From NCBI GenBank assembly GCA_017860345.1, contig JAFNAV010000004.1, positions 1 through 64,000 of the forward strand: a DNA stretch of 64,000 nt, in the 5' to 3' direction. Of this stretch, positions 44,464-53,853 are shown piece by piece (positions within the stretch are counted from its first letter, which is position 1; each line of letters begins with the position of its first letter). The notes beneath the pieces were generated by a model. That model ran no database searches, was not told the origin of the DNA, and saw only the letters and a list, made by a program, of their open reading frames with translations. The position numbers were made by a program, and so were the translations under genes. The stretch is from Bacteroidota bacterium (GTDB lineage Bacteria; Bacteroidota; Bacteroidia; Bacteroidales; Paludibacteraceae).

Positions 44464-46263
44464 ATGCAAAAAATCAGAAACATTGCTATTATTGCCCACG
44501 TTGACCACGGTAAAACCACATTAGTGGATAAAATGCTGATGGCCGGGCATCTATTCCGCGACAACGAAACCGCGGGCGAACTGATCATGGATAATAACGA
44601 CCTCGAACGTGAAAGAGGAATTACTATTCTTGCCAAAAACGTATCAATAGACTACAACGGATACAAAATCAATATTATCGACACTCCGGGGCACGCCGAC
44701 TTTGGCGGCGAGGTTGAGCGGGTGTTGAACATGGCCGACGGGGTACTGCTGCTGGTAGATGCCTTTGAAGGACCTATGCCGCAAACCCGCTTTGTGCTGC
44801 AAAAGGCTTTACAAATAGGGCTCAAACCCATTGTGGTTATCAACAAAGTAGACAAACCAAACTGCCGCCCCGACGAGGTACACGAAATGGTTTTCGACCT
44901 GATGTTTAACCTCGATGCCACAGAAGAACAGCTCGATTTCCAAACCATATACGGCTCGGCAAAAAACAACTGGATGTCCGACGACTGGAAAAACGAAACT
45001 ACAACTATACAGCCACTACTCGATGCCATTATCGAACACATCCCCGAACCTCAGGTACTTGAAGGAACTCCGCAGATGCTTATCACATCGCTGGATTACT
45101 CGTCGTATGTGGGACGTATTGCAGTAGGCCGCGTACACCGGGGCGTACTACGCGAAAACATGGATGTGAGCTTGGTAAAAAGAGATGGCAAGGTAGTAAA
45201 ATCGCGCATCAAGGAACTACACACCTTCACCGGACTGGGACGCACCAAAACCACTGAAGTGAGCTCTGGCGATATTTGCGCATTAGTAGGTATCGAAGGC
45301 TTTGAAATTGGCGACTCTATCTGCGACATTCTAAACCCCGAACCTCTTACCCCTATTGCCATCGACGAACCTACGATGAGTATGGTATTCACCATCAACA
45401 CATCACCGTTTTTTGGCAAAGAAGGTAAATTCGTAACATCGCGCCATATACATGACCGACTCATTAAGGAGCTCGACAAGAATCTGGCTTTAAGAGTGGA
45501 AAAAAACTTAGATAGCGACATCTGGCACGTTTACGGACGTGGAGTGCTGCACTTGTCGGTACTGATTGAAACCATGCGCCGCGAAGGCTATGAACTTCAG
45601 GTAGGCCAGCCTCAGGTTATTTTTAAGGAAATTGACGGAAAACGCTGCGAACCGATAGAATTGCTTACCATCAATCTACCCGAAGACTGCTCAGGGAAAA
45701 TCATTGAAATGGTAGCCATACGCAAAGGCGAAATGCTAACCATGGAAGTAATAAACGACCGCGTACAGCTGGAATTTCAAATACCATCGCGTGGAATCAT
45801 TGGTTTGCGCAACAATGTACTTACAGCATCTGCAGGCGAAGCAATCATGTCGCACCGTTTTCTCGAATATCAACCCTTCAAAGGCGAAATTGAAAAAAGA
45901 ACAAATGGCTCAATTATTGCTATGGAAGGTGGAACGGCTTATGCCTATGCTATCGACAAGCTGCAGGACAGAGGGCGTTTCTTTATCTACCCGCAAGACG
46001 AGGTATATGCCGGTCAGGTTGTTGGCGAAAGCGCCAAAGAAGGAGATATGGTGGTAAACGTAACCAAATCAAAAAAACTGACCAACATGCGCGCCTCGGG
46101 TGCCGACGATAAAGCCCGCCTTATACCGCCTGTGGTTTTTAGTCTTGAGGAAGCGCTCGAATATATCAAGGAAGATGAATATGTGGAAATTACACCGCAA
46201 AACATCCGCCTGCGCAAAATATATCTCGACGAAAACGAACGCAAACGTATGACCAAGAAGTAG
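44464..46263 (+). CDS. typA: Ribosome-associated translational GTPase BipA/TypA
   Basis: I start at the ATG of [16 protein letters not shown]; the ORF track uses a TTG three codons earlier. The 599-residue GTPase has G1 [10 protein letters not shown]3 DTPGHADF and G4 NKVDK, then domains with [19 protein letters not shown] and a C-terminal domain. It acts on 50S ribosome assembly and stress translation. It has its own promoter motif and no obvious terminator before the next gene. Confidence 0.96.
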   Translation: MQKIRNIAIIAHVDHGKTTLVDKMLMAGHLFRDNETAGELIMDNNDLERERGITILAKNVSIDYNGYKINIIDTPGHADFGGEVERVLNMADGVLLLVDAFEGPMPQTRFVLQKALQIGLKPIVVINKVDKPNCRPDEVHEMVFDLMFNLDATEEQLDFQTIYGSAKNNWMSDDWKNETTTIQPLLDAIIEHIPEPQVLEGTPQMLITSLDYSSYVGRIAVGRVHRGVLRENMDVSLVKRDGKVVKSRIKELHTFTGLGRTKTTEVSSGDICALVGIEGFEIGDSICDILNPEPLTPIAIDEPTMSMVFTINTSPFFGKEGKFVTSRHIHDRLIKELDKNLALRVEKNLDSDIWHVYGRGVLHLSVLIETMRREGYELQVGQPQVIFKEIDGKRCEPIELLTINLPEDCSGKIIEMVAIRKGEMLTMEVINDRVQLEFQIPSRGIIGLRNNVLTASAGEAIMSHRFLEYQPFKGEIEKRTNGSIIAMEGGTAYAYAIDKLQDRGRFFIYPQDEVYAGQVVGESAKEGDMVVNVTKSKKLTNMRASGADDKARLIPPVVFSLEEALEYIKEDEYVEITPQNIRLRKIYLDENERKRMTKK

Positions 46264-46345
46264 TATTGCTTCCTGATAATTACGACGCATTCAGAAAAAG
46301 CCGTTTTTACTTATTTGCCTATATTATTTTTATTCAATATTAAAG

Positions 46346-46966
46346 ATGAAAAAGTTTAAATCCGGCCTTATTACCCTACTATTTCTGGCTTCAGTTCCCG
46401 GTTATTCGCAACTGGGAATTAAAGCCGGAATTAATATGGCCAACGAAGTGAACCCGCTCAAAAGCGGAGAGATTACAACCGGACTCAGCACCGACAATCT
46501 TATTGGCTACCAACTGGGGCTATACTACCAGCTTGTTCCCAAAAAAGCAGGCCCGGGGTTCGATACCGGCATTTTTATTTCTCAAAAAGGATATACCTAC
46601 ACACCCAACTCCGAAAACACCTCCGCAGTAGGCTACAAAGAGCTGAATTATGTGGAAGTGCCGCTTAACCTGCGCTATCAAATACCACTTGGATTTCTGA
46701 GCATTTTTGGCTTTGGCGGACTTTATGCCGGGTATGTAATGACTGGCAAAAACGTGGTTGAAGCCGAGAGTATAAACGAAAACATTGAATTTGCCAACTC
46801 CGGCGACCGCCTGGACTACGGCTACAATCTGGGCGCTGGAATGGGGTTTTTCAAAAAAGTTCAGTTCAGCGTAAACTGGTCCAGGGGCATCAAAAACCTC
46901 TCTACCGACTCGGACACTACCATCCACAACAAAGCCTTTACAGTAGCGCTTACTTATCTGTTTTAA
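46346..46966 (+). CDS. PorT-family outer-membrane beta-barrel protein
   Basis: The 206-residue product has a signal peptide (FLASVPGYSQ) then an 8-10 strand barrel pattern starting with GIKAGINMAN, and LNYVEVPLNLRYQIPL, the common outer-membrane beta-barrel (PorT/OMP_b-brl_2) motif. It ends in ALTYLF with a terminal Phe as expected for Omp85 assembly. Its role is unknown; size fits a small structural or signalling barrel rather than a transporter. Confidence 0.82.
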   Translation: MKKFKSGLITLLFLASVPGYSQLGIKAGINMANEVNPLKSGEITTGLSTDNLIGYQLGLYYQLVPKKAGPGFDTGIFISQKGYTYTPNSENTSAVGYKELNYVEVPLNLRYQIPLGFLSIFGFGGLYAGYVMTGKNVVEAESINENIEFANSGDRLDYGYNLGAGMGFFKKVQFSVNWSRGIKNLSTDSDTTIHNKAFTVALTYLF

Positions 46967-46983
46967 TTTTAAAGCAAACATAC

Positions 46984-47012
46984 AGGTGAATCCACAGAGA
47001 CTCACCTTTTTT
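46984..47012 (+). terminator. Terminator of the PorT-like gene
   Basis: AGGTGAATC pairs with GACTCACCT, with one mismatch, followed by TTTTTTATTTT. Confidence 0.75.
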
Positions 47013-47121
47013 ATTTTCACCGCCTGCCATCCTGTAAGGTTTAGTTTAATAAATTGAGACACAGAATCAAATCAAAAAATATTTTTTAGAAATAAATACC
47101 ATATTATTGCCTGTTTTTTTG

Positions 47122-47129
47122 TACCTTTG
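47122..47129 (+). promoter_or_regulatory. tig promoter -7 element TACCTTTG
   Basis: TACCTTTG about 100 bp upstream of the tig ATG, giving a leader of about 95 nt. The same TACCTTTG form occurs before bipA and clpP. Confidence 0.6.
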
Positions 47130-47231
47130 CAGCCCGATTTGCTGAATTAATTTTTGAGCATGACACACATCAGGAAAAACAGGCTAACTACCTGAACTGA
47201 AAAAGAATAAAAAACGGAAATACAATAAATT

Positions 47232-48587
47232 ATGAACATCGTCAGAACAGACATTGACCAAAGCAACCTGAAACTCACGTTGCACGTTGAAAAAGCAGAT
47301 TACGCTGAAAAAGTAGACAAAACCCTCCGCGACTATCGCAAAAAAGCAAACGTTCCGGGATTCAGACCCGGTATGGTGCCTGCAAGTCTGATTAAAAAAA
47401 TGTACGGAAAAGCTGTATTGGCCGACGAAATCAACAAAATTATTTCGGACGAACTTTACAACTACATCCGCGAAAACGAAATCAACATGCTGGGTGAACC
47501 GCTGCCCAACGAAACAGAACAGGAAGTTATCGACTTCAACCTGCAGGAAGAGTTTAACTTTGTATTTGACCTTGGACTGGCTCCCGAATTTGAAGTAGAA
47601 CTCAACAAAAAAGACAAAGTAAAATACTACGAGATAACGGTTAGCGACGAAATGATTGACAATCAGCTGAAATCATACACCGGCCGTTACGGAAAATATG
47701 TTCAGGAAGAAACCGTGGAAGAGAAAGACATGGTAAAAGGTGAAATTCTTGAACTTGAAAACGGCAAGGTAAATGAATCGGGACGCAAACTCTCGGACGC
47801 AGTACTTACCCCAGCCTACATGAAAGACGAAGCTCAAAAAGCAATATTTGTAGGTGCGGCTAAAGGCGCCACTGTGGTATTCAACCCAACCACCGCTTTC
47901 GGCGGCAACGAAGCTGAAATAAGCTCGCTTCTTAAAATATCCAAAGACGAAGCCAAAGAAATAACTACTGATTTCCAGTTCACCATCGAGGGCATTACCC
48001 GTTACCACGAGTCGGAAGTAAACCAGGAATTGTTCGACAAAGTTTATGGCGAAGGAGTAGTTAACTCAGAAGAAGAGTTCCGCGCCAAAATCAAAGAAAA
48101 TATTCAGGAAAACCTGAAAAGCGACAGCGAATATAAATTTGGAATTGATGCCCGCGAAGTACTTTTAGCCAAATACGAAAACCTGGTATTTCCGGATGCT
48201 TTCCTGAAACGCTGGGTACTCGAAACCAACAAAAATATCACTCCGGAAACGCTTGAAGAAGATTATCCGAAAATGATAGCCGACCTGAAATGGCAACTTA
48301 TCAAAGATAAAATAGCCAAAGCCAATGATGTAAAAATTGAAAATGCCGACGTGGAAGAATACGCTAAGAAAATAACCCGGGCACAATTTGCACAATACGG
48401 CATGGTAGGTATGGACGAAGAATTAGTAGCCAACTACGCCAAAGATATGATGAAAAAAGAGGAAACTCTGAAAAATATCATCGAAAAAGTAGCCGAAGAT
48501 AAAGTATTCGAAGTTGTACGCAACGCTGTTAAGCTCGAAACAAAAGAAATTTCGATCGAAAACTTTAACAAGCTATTCGAGGCTTAA
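47232..48587 (+). CDS. tig: Trigger factor chaperone
   Basis: The 451-residue ribosome-bound chaperone shows the ribosome-docking loop region VPGFRPGMVPASLIKKMYG and the N-terminal LTLHVEKADYAEKV. A diverged middle PPIase region and a helical C-terminal arm domain follow. Bacteroidetes trigger factors commonly lack a canonical FKBP active site, and I see none here. It precedes clpP and clpX, the usual order in bacteria. Confidence 0.93.
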   Translation: MNIVRTDIDQSNLKLTLHVEKADYAEKVDKTLRDYRKKANVPGFRPGMVPASLIKKMYGKAVLADEINKIISDELYNYIRENEINMLGEPLPNETEQEVIDFNLQEEFNFVFDLGLAPEFEVELNKKDKVKYYEITVSDEMIDNQLKSYTGRYGKYVQEETVEEKDMVKGEILELENGKVNESGRKLSDAVLTPAYMKDEAQKAIFVGAAKGATVVFNPTTAFGGNEAEISSLLKISKDEAKEITTDFQFTIEGITRYHESEVNQELFDKVYGEGVVNSEEEFRAKIKENIQENLKSDSEYKFGIDAREVLLAKYENLVFPDAFLKRWVLETNKNITPETLEEDYPKMIADLKWQLIKDKIAKANDVKIENADVEEYAKKITRAQFAQYGMVGMDEELVANYAKDMMKKEETLKNIIEKVAEDKVFEVVRNAVKLETKEISIENFNKLFEA

Positions 48588-48666
48588 TTACCCCCATTAT
48601 TGCCTGAAAATAAATTAATTCGGGCTGAAAAGGCTTTTACCGGAATAAAATTAAACAAATTTTTTA

Positions 48667-48674
48667 TACCTTTG
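48667..48674 (+). promoter_or_regulatory. clpP promoter -7 element TACCTTTG
   Basis: TACCTTTG about 102 bp upstream of the clpP ATG, so clpP can be expressed apart from tig. No clear -33. Confidence 0.6.
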
Positions 48675-48775
48675 TTTGATATTATGAAAACGGTGGAAAG
48701 CCTTTTTCTGTTATAGGTATAAATAGATATTTAAATTTTTCAAACCAAACCACATAAAAAAAACAATTAAAGAAT

Positions 48776-49450
48776 ATGGACAACGAATTTCGCAAATATG
48801 CCACCAAACATCTGGGGATGAATGGCTTAGCGCTTGACCAATACACAAGCATAACCAACAACTATATTTCACCCTCCATTTTGGAAGAGCGTCAGCTCAA
48901 CGTAACTCAAATGGATGTTTTTTCGCGCCTAATGATGGATCGCATCATTTTTCTGGGTACACAGGTTGACGACTATACAGCCAACGTAATACAGGCTCAG
49001 TTGCTTTTTCTCGACTCATCTGATCCGGGCAAAGACATTTCTATCTACATCAATTCTCCGGGTGGATCGGTTTATGCCGGACTGGGCATTTATGACACCA
49101 TGCAGTTTATTGGCTCAGATGTAGCCACCATCTGTACCGGCATGGCAGCATCGATGGCTGCAGTGCTACTTGTAGCCGGCACCACTGGAAAACGCTCAGG
49201 ATTGAAACACTCCCGTGTTATGATTCATCAGCCTATGGGTGGCGCTCAAGGACAAGCCTCCGATATCGAAATTACAGCTCGCGAAATACAAAAACTCAAA
49301 AAAGAACTTTATACCATCATAGCCGATCATTCCGGAAATCCGTTTGAACGAATTGAGAAAGATTCAGACCGTGATTACTGGATGACTTCAGGCGAAGCCC
49401 TTGAATATGGTATGATTGACAAAGTATTGATTAACGAAAAGAAAAAATAA
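48776..49450 (+). CDS. clpP: ATP-dependent Clp protease proteolytic subunit
   Basis: The 224-residue serine peptidase has the catalytic triad Ser126 in TGMAASMAA, His151 in MIHQPMGGAQG and probably Asp200 in DRDYWM. The oxyanion strand YINSPGGSVYAG is conserved. It forms the barrel chamber that degrades proteins unfolded by ClpX, encoded 166 bp downstream. The N-terminus is a little longer than E. coli ClpP and may be a propeptide. Confidence 0.97.
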   Translation: MDNEFRKYATKHLGMNGLALDQYTSITNNYISPSILEERQLNVTQMDVFSRLMMDRIIFLGTQVDDYTANVIQAQLLFLDSSDPGKDISIYINSPGGSVYAGLGIYDTMQFIGSDVATICTGMAASMAAVLLVAGTTGKRSGLKHSRVMIHQPMGGAQGQASDIEITAREIQKLKKELYTIIADHSGNPFERIEKDSDRDYWMTSGEALEYGMIDKVLINEKKK

Positions 49451-49616
49451 TTGTAACAGAAAGCGAGTAGCTGGAGTAGGCATTTAAGAACAAAAAAACT
49501 CCTGTGGATAATACTGCTCTACAATCTTTAAGCATGTAAAATGCCCGCTCGCCTGCTAAAAAAAATACAACAACTTATTTTTGGACTATGGCTTAGTAGC
49601 TGTAGACTATAATATT

Positions 49617-50849
49617 ATGGCTAAAACAACAAAACACTGCAGTTTTTGTGGAAGACCCGAATCGCAGGTCGACTTTTTTATCATGGGGCAGGACGGAGTA
49701 CATATCTGCAACGAATGTGCCGTACAAGCTGCCGAAATTGTAAAAGAGAATACAAGTACCAGATCAAAACTACCCAATCTGCACAAAGAGCAACTGCCCA
49801 AACCCGTTGAGATTAAAGAATACCTTGACCAATATGTAATTGGTCAGGACGAAGCAAAGAAATTTCTTTCGGTAGCAGTTTACAACCACTATAAACGGTT
49901 GATGCAGGAAAAAACCAACGATGATGTGGAAATAGAAAAATCTAACATCATCATGGTAGGCTATACCGGCACAGGCAAAACTCTGCTTGCCCGTACCATT
50001 GCCAAGAAGCTGCACGTACCATTTACCATTGTAGATGCTACAGTACTTACCGAAGCCGGATACGTAGGCGAAGATATAGAAAGCATACTTACGCGCCTGC
50101 TGCAAGTGGCCGATTACGATGTAAAAGCCGCCGAAAGAGGCATTGTATTTATCGACGAGATAGATAAAATAGCCCGCAAAAGCGACAACCCAAGCATCAC
50201 CCGCGACGTAAGTGGCGAGGGCGTGCAACAGGGGCTGCTCAAACTACTTGAGGGCTCGGTAGTGAACGTGCCGCCACAGGGAGGGCGCAAGCACCCCGAC
50301 CAGAAAATGATAGCCGTAAATACACAAAACATCCTGTTTATCTGTGGCGGCGCTTTTGATGGTATCGAGAAAAAAATTGCCTCGCGCCTCAACACCCGCG
50401 TAGTTGGCTATGGAGCCGCTGCCGAAAACGATCTTATCGACAAAAAAAATCTGCTTCAATACATTGCTCCACAAGACCTTAAGTCATTCGGCCTCATTCC
50501 CGAAATTATCGGGCGTTTGCCTATCCTGACTTATCTTGAGCCGCTTGATCGTGTAGCGCTACGCAGGATACTGACTGAACCCAAAAATTCAATCATTAAA
50601 CAATATCTGAAACTATTCAAAATGGACCAGATAGATCTTGTGTTTGAAGACGAAGTTTTGGATTATATTGTAGATAAGGCTATTGAGTTCAAACTGGGTG
50701 CCAGAGGGCTTCGGTCGATCACCGAAACCATTATTATGGACAAAATGTATGAAATGCCTTCTCAAAAAGAGAACAAACTACATATAACCATCGATTACGC
50801 GCAAAGTAAAATAGAAAAAACAAATATCAATAGATTGAAAATCGCATAA
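49617..50849 (+). CDS. clpX: Clp protease ATP-binding subunit ClpX
   Basis: I start at [12 protein letters not shown], 12 codons inside the ORF track entry, giving 410 residues. The zinc-binding domain has Cys8, Cys11, Cys31 and Cys34. The AAA+ module has Walker A GYTGTGKT, Walker [10 protein letters not shown], and the sensor-2 region LGARGLRS. It unfolds proteins for ClpP. A very strong terminator follows. Confidence 0.97.
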   Translation: MAKTTKHCSFCGRPESQVDFFIMGQDGVHICNECAVQAAEIVKENTSTRSKLPNLHKEQLPKPVEIKEYLDQYVIGQDEAKKFLSVAVYNHYKRLMQEKTNDDVEIEKSNIIMVGYTGTGKTLLARTIAKKLHVPFTIVDATVLTEAGYVGEDIESILTRLLQVADYDVKAAERGIVFIDEIDKIARKSDNPSITRDVSGEGVQQGLLKLLEGSVVNVPPQGGRKHPDQKMIAVNTQNILFICGGAFDGIEKKIASRLNTRVVGYGAAAENDLIDKKNLLQYIAPQDLKSFGLIPEIIGRLPILTYLEPLDRVALRRILTEPKNSIIKQYLKLFKMDQIDLVFEDEVLDYIVDKAIEFKLGARGLRSITETIIMDKMYEMPSQKENKLHITIDYAQSKIEKTNINRLKIA

Positions 50850-50896
50850 AATATTTTCACATATTTTGATGATATTCAGATATTTAAATTAAAAAT

Positions 50897-50942
50897 ACCG
50901 GACATTGACTTAAATTTTTAGTTAATGTCCGGTTTTTTTTTT
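50897..50942 (+). terminator. clpX intrinsic terminator
   Basis: A 14-bp stem (ACCGGACATTGACT with AGTTAATGTCCGGT, one wobble pair) is followed by a run of T. It starts 48 bp after the stop codon. Confidence 0.93.
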
Positions 50943-51125
50943 CAAAAACACTTGTACATTTAAAATCTGTTTATAATTTTGTTACTACAATCAATAAATG
51001 TGATAAAATAATCATTGTGTGAAGAAACAGAAAAAAAAAGACTAATTTTTTCTGCACAACACGCAGATTTATCAACAAATAATGCTACTTTCGCAAACCA
51101 TTTTTTTGACAAGCAATAATCTGAT

Positions 51126-53312
51126 ATGGCAACACATTCCGTATTAACCGAACATTTGAAAAAGCATTTTGGCTTTGATTCATTTAAGGGCAATCAGGAA
51201 GCCATAATACAGAATGTTCTTGATGGCAAAGATACTTTTGTACTGATGCCTACCGGTGGAGGTAAATCGTTATGCTACCAGCTCCCGTCATTACTGATGG
51301 GCGGAACGGCCATTGTAATTTCGCCGCTGATAGCGCTGATGAAAAACCAGGTAGATGCCATGCGGAATTTCAGCGAAGAAGATGGAGTAGCACATTTTAT
51401 CAACTCGTCGTTGACCCGACAGGCCATCGAACAGGTAAAAGACGATATAGTGAACGGAAAGACGAAACTTTTGTACGTAGCTCCCGAATCACTAACAAAA
51501 GAAGAAAATATTGAGTTTCTGAAACAGATAAAAATTTCTTTTTATGCTGTAGACGAGGCTCACTGCATTTCGGAATGGGGACACGATTTCAGACCGGAAT
51601 ACCGGCGAATACGACCGATAATTAATGAAATAGGCGCTGCGCCACTGATAGCGCTAACAGCCACTGCCACCCCCAAGGTGCAGCACGATATTCAGAAAAA
51701 TCTAGGCATGTTGAATGCCAACGTATTTAAATCGTCGTTCAACAGAGCTAACCTTTACTACGAAGTACGACCGAAAACAAATAATATTGATAAAGATATT
51801 ATAAAATATATCCGCTCACAGGGAAGCAAGTCAGGAATTATATATTGCCTGAGCCGCAAAAAGGTTGAGGAACTGGCTGAAACGCTTCATATGAACGGAA
51901 TTTCCTGCTTACCATACCATGCAGGTATGGATTCAGCATTAAGAAGTGAAAATCAGGACAAATTCCTGATGGAAAAAGTTCAGATAATAGTAGCTACCAT
52001 TGCCTTTGGCATGGGGATAGACAAGCCCGATGTGCGCTTTGTATTGCATTACGATATGCCCAAAAGTCTGGAAGGCTATTATCAGGAAACAGGACGAAGC
52101 GGACGCGACGGCGGCGAAGGTCAGTGTATAGCTTTTTATGCGTACAAAGACCTGGAAAAACTACGCAAATTTATGCAAGGTAAGCCGGTAGCTGAGCAGG
52201 AAATAGGTAACCAATTATTATTAGAGACACAAGCATATGCCGAATCGTCGGTATGCCGCCGAAAGCTATTATTACACTATTTCGGTGAAGAGTATGAAAA
52301 TGAAAACTGTGCATGTTGTGATAACTGTATGAAACCACGTAAATTTATTGAAGGACAAGAATTACTGTCGCTTACATTAGAAACTATTTTAGCAGTTCGG
52401 GAAAAATTTAAAGCCGAACACGTTGTAGATATCCTGAGGGGAAATGAAACTTCAGATATAACATCTTATCAACACGATGAGCTTGATACTTTTGCTTCGG
52501 CCTCGGACGAAGACGAAAAGATATTGCATGCTGTCATTCGTCAGGCGCTTATAGCGGGGTATATTTCAAAAGATATTGAGAACTACGGATTGCTAAAAAT
52601 TACTGCCGCCGGCAAAGCGTATCTGAAGAAACCCACTTCGTTCCAGATTGTAAAAGATAACGAATTTGACGACGAAGAAGAGGAAACTGTAGTTAAAAAC
52701 TCGGGAGGAACCAGTGCTGCCGACGATATTCTTTTCTCCATCCTGAAAGATTTGAGAAAAAAGCTATCGAAAAAGCTAGAAGTACCACCCTTTGTAATAT
52801 TTCAGGATCCGTCGCTCGAAGCGATGGCTACCACCTACCCCATCACCATGGACGAGCTTCAGAACATCCCGGGTGTGGGAGCAGGCAAAGCCAAACGCTA
52901 TGGCGAGGAATTCCTGAAAGTAATTAAGGAACATGTAAAAGAAAACGAAATAATCCGTCCGGAAGACCTTCGGGTGCGTACTGTAGCCAATAAATCAAAA
53001 TTAAAAGTTTCGATTATACAGTCTATCGACAGAAAAATTGCGCTGGATGATATAGCCATGGCCAAAGGCCTTGAAATAGGAGAATTACTTGACGAACTTG
53101 AGGCCATTGTATATTCGGGCACGAAAATAAACATCGACTATTTTCTGGACGAAGTAATGGACTCGGATAGGATAGATGAGATATTTGACTATTTTGGAAG
53201 CGCCGAGACCGACAAAATAGAGCCTGCGCTACGCGAACTGGGCGAAGATGATTACAGCGAAACAGAAGTACGCCTGGTGCGTATAAAATTTCTTTCGGAA
53301 ATAGGGAACTAA
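51126..53312 (+). CDS. recQ: ATP-dependent DNA helicase RecQ
   Basis: The 728-residue helicase has Walker A MPTGGGKSLCYQLP (about 41-54), the DEAH box AVDEAHCISEWGHDF (143-146) and motif VI QETGRSGRDG. The zinc-binding RecQ-C domain is visible as CRRKLLLHYF and CACCDNC. The C-terminal HRDC domain includes LQNIPGVGAGKAKRYG, followed by an extra acidic tail. It resolves recombination and replication intermediates. Length exceeds E. coli RecQ (about 610) because of the extra C-terminal region. Confidence 0.96.
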   Translation: MATHSVLTEHLKKHFGFDSFKGNQEAIIQNVLDGKDTFVLMPTGGGKSLCYQLPSLLMGGTAIVISPLIALMKNQVDAMRNFSEEDGVAHFINSSLTRQAIEQVKDDIVNGKTKLLYVAPESLTKEENIEFLKQIKISFYAVDEAHCISEWGHDFRPEYRRIRPIINEIGAAPLIALTATATPKVQHDIQKNLGMLNANVFKSSFNRANLYYEVRPKTNNIDKDIIKYIRSQGSKSGIIYCLSRKKVEELAETLHMNGISCLPYHAGMDSALRSENQDKFLMEKVQIIVATIAFGMGIDKPDVRFVLHYDMPKSLEGYYQETGRSGRDGGEGQCIAFYAYKDLEKLRKFMQGKPVAEQEIGNQLLLETQAYAESSVCRRKLLLHYFGEEYENENCACCDNCMKPRKFIEGQELLSLTLETILAVREKFKAEHVVDILRGNETSDITSYQHDELDTFASASDEDEKILHAVIRQALIAGYISKDIENYGLLKITAAGKAYLKKPTSFQIVKDNEFDDEEEETVVKNSGGTSAADDILFSILKDLRKKLSKKLEVPPFVIFQDPSLEAMATTYPITMDELQNIPGVGAGKAKRYGEEFLKVIKEHVKENEIIRPEDLRVRTVANKSKLKVSIIQSIDRKIALDDIAMAKGLEIGELLDELEAIVYSGTKINIDYFLDEVMDSDRIDEIFDYFGSAETDKIEPALRELGEDDYSETEVRLVRIKFLSEIGN

Positions 53313-53340
53313 ATCAGTTTTCAGGTATTAGTAAACTTAT

Positions 53341-53383
53341 AAAAAAGGTTGTCTGTGTTTTTTAACATAGGGCAACTTTTTTT
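53341..53383 (+). terminator. recQ terminator
   Basis: AAAAAAGGTTGTCTGTGTT pairs imperfectly with AACATAGGGCAACTTTTTTT; a T-run closes it. It begins 29 bp after the recQ stop codon. Confidence 0.75.
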
Positions 53384-53412
53384 GTTTTACGGAACTAAAG
53401 CTTGTAAACTGA

Positions 53413-53507
53413 AATAAGGTGACAAAAACATAAATTCGCATTGCCAGCTGAAAATCCCCGTCGGCTTATATCACACCTTACTCAGGAAATCAAAAAAAAA
53501 TAAGGTG
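53413..53507. promoter_or_regulatory. Three TAAGGTG motifs upstream of the cyd promoter
   Basis: TAAGGTG occurs at 53415-53421 and 53501-53507 and inverted (CACCTTA) at 53474-53480. The inverted pair ends 22 bp before the -33 element, a position suited to an activator or repressor of cytochrome bd. Confidence 0.45.
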
Positions 53508-53529
53508 CAATAATAAAAATTAATACAGT

Positions 53530-53563
53530 TTTGAAAACATATCAAAAATACTTTGTATATTTG
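53530..53563 (+). promoter_or_regulatory. cydAB promoter (TTTG-N22-TATATTTG)
   Basis: TTTG at 53530-53533 and TATATTTG at 53556-53563 match the Bacteroidetes consensus. The predicted leader to cydA is about 280 nt. Confidence 0.75.
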
Positions 53564-53610
53564 TCTGACATAAAATTAATCAAACCAGAGAACGACAAAA
53601 AAAGCTCTTT

Positions 53611-53811
53611 ATGTTTAACAAATTACCTGTTTTTAAGCACTATTCTTTTTTGAACAGTGACATGACTCAAAGCTTTTTGAGTGCATCTGTATATGCAGAA
53701 GCCTATCATGTTGTCAACAATGGCAACCTTCATTTTCCACATTTTTTTGAAAACCAACATTGCTACCAGCCTGGAGCGGGCAGTCCACATACAACAGAAG
53801 TTAATCAATAA
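53611..53811 (+). CDS. 66-codon ORF in the cydA leader, doubtful
   Basis: This ORF lies fully inside the predicted cydAB leader and ends 42 bp before the cydA ATG. The translation is rich in His, Phe and Asn (YHVVNNGNLHFPHFFENQH) with two Cys-free ends and one Cys. I do not recognise it. It is not the DUF4492 protein often found before cydA in Bacteroidetes. It may be a leader peptide, a real small protein or chance. Confidence 0.3.
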   Translation: MFNKLPVFKHYSFLNSDMTQSFLSASVYAEAYHVVNNGNLHFPHFFENQHCYQPGAGSPHTTEVNQ

Positions 53812-53853
53812 ATAAGATTCAACACCCTTTAATTATTAATACTTATTAATTCT

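Larger units (their letters stand above)
53313..53853. other. 541-bp region holding recQ terminator, cyd promoter and leader
   Basis: From left to right it contains the recQ terminator, three copies of TAAGGTG/CACCTTA (53415, 53474, 53501), a good promoter at 53530-53563 and a ~280-nt leader with a 66-codon ORF before cydA. Confidence 0.6.
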
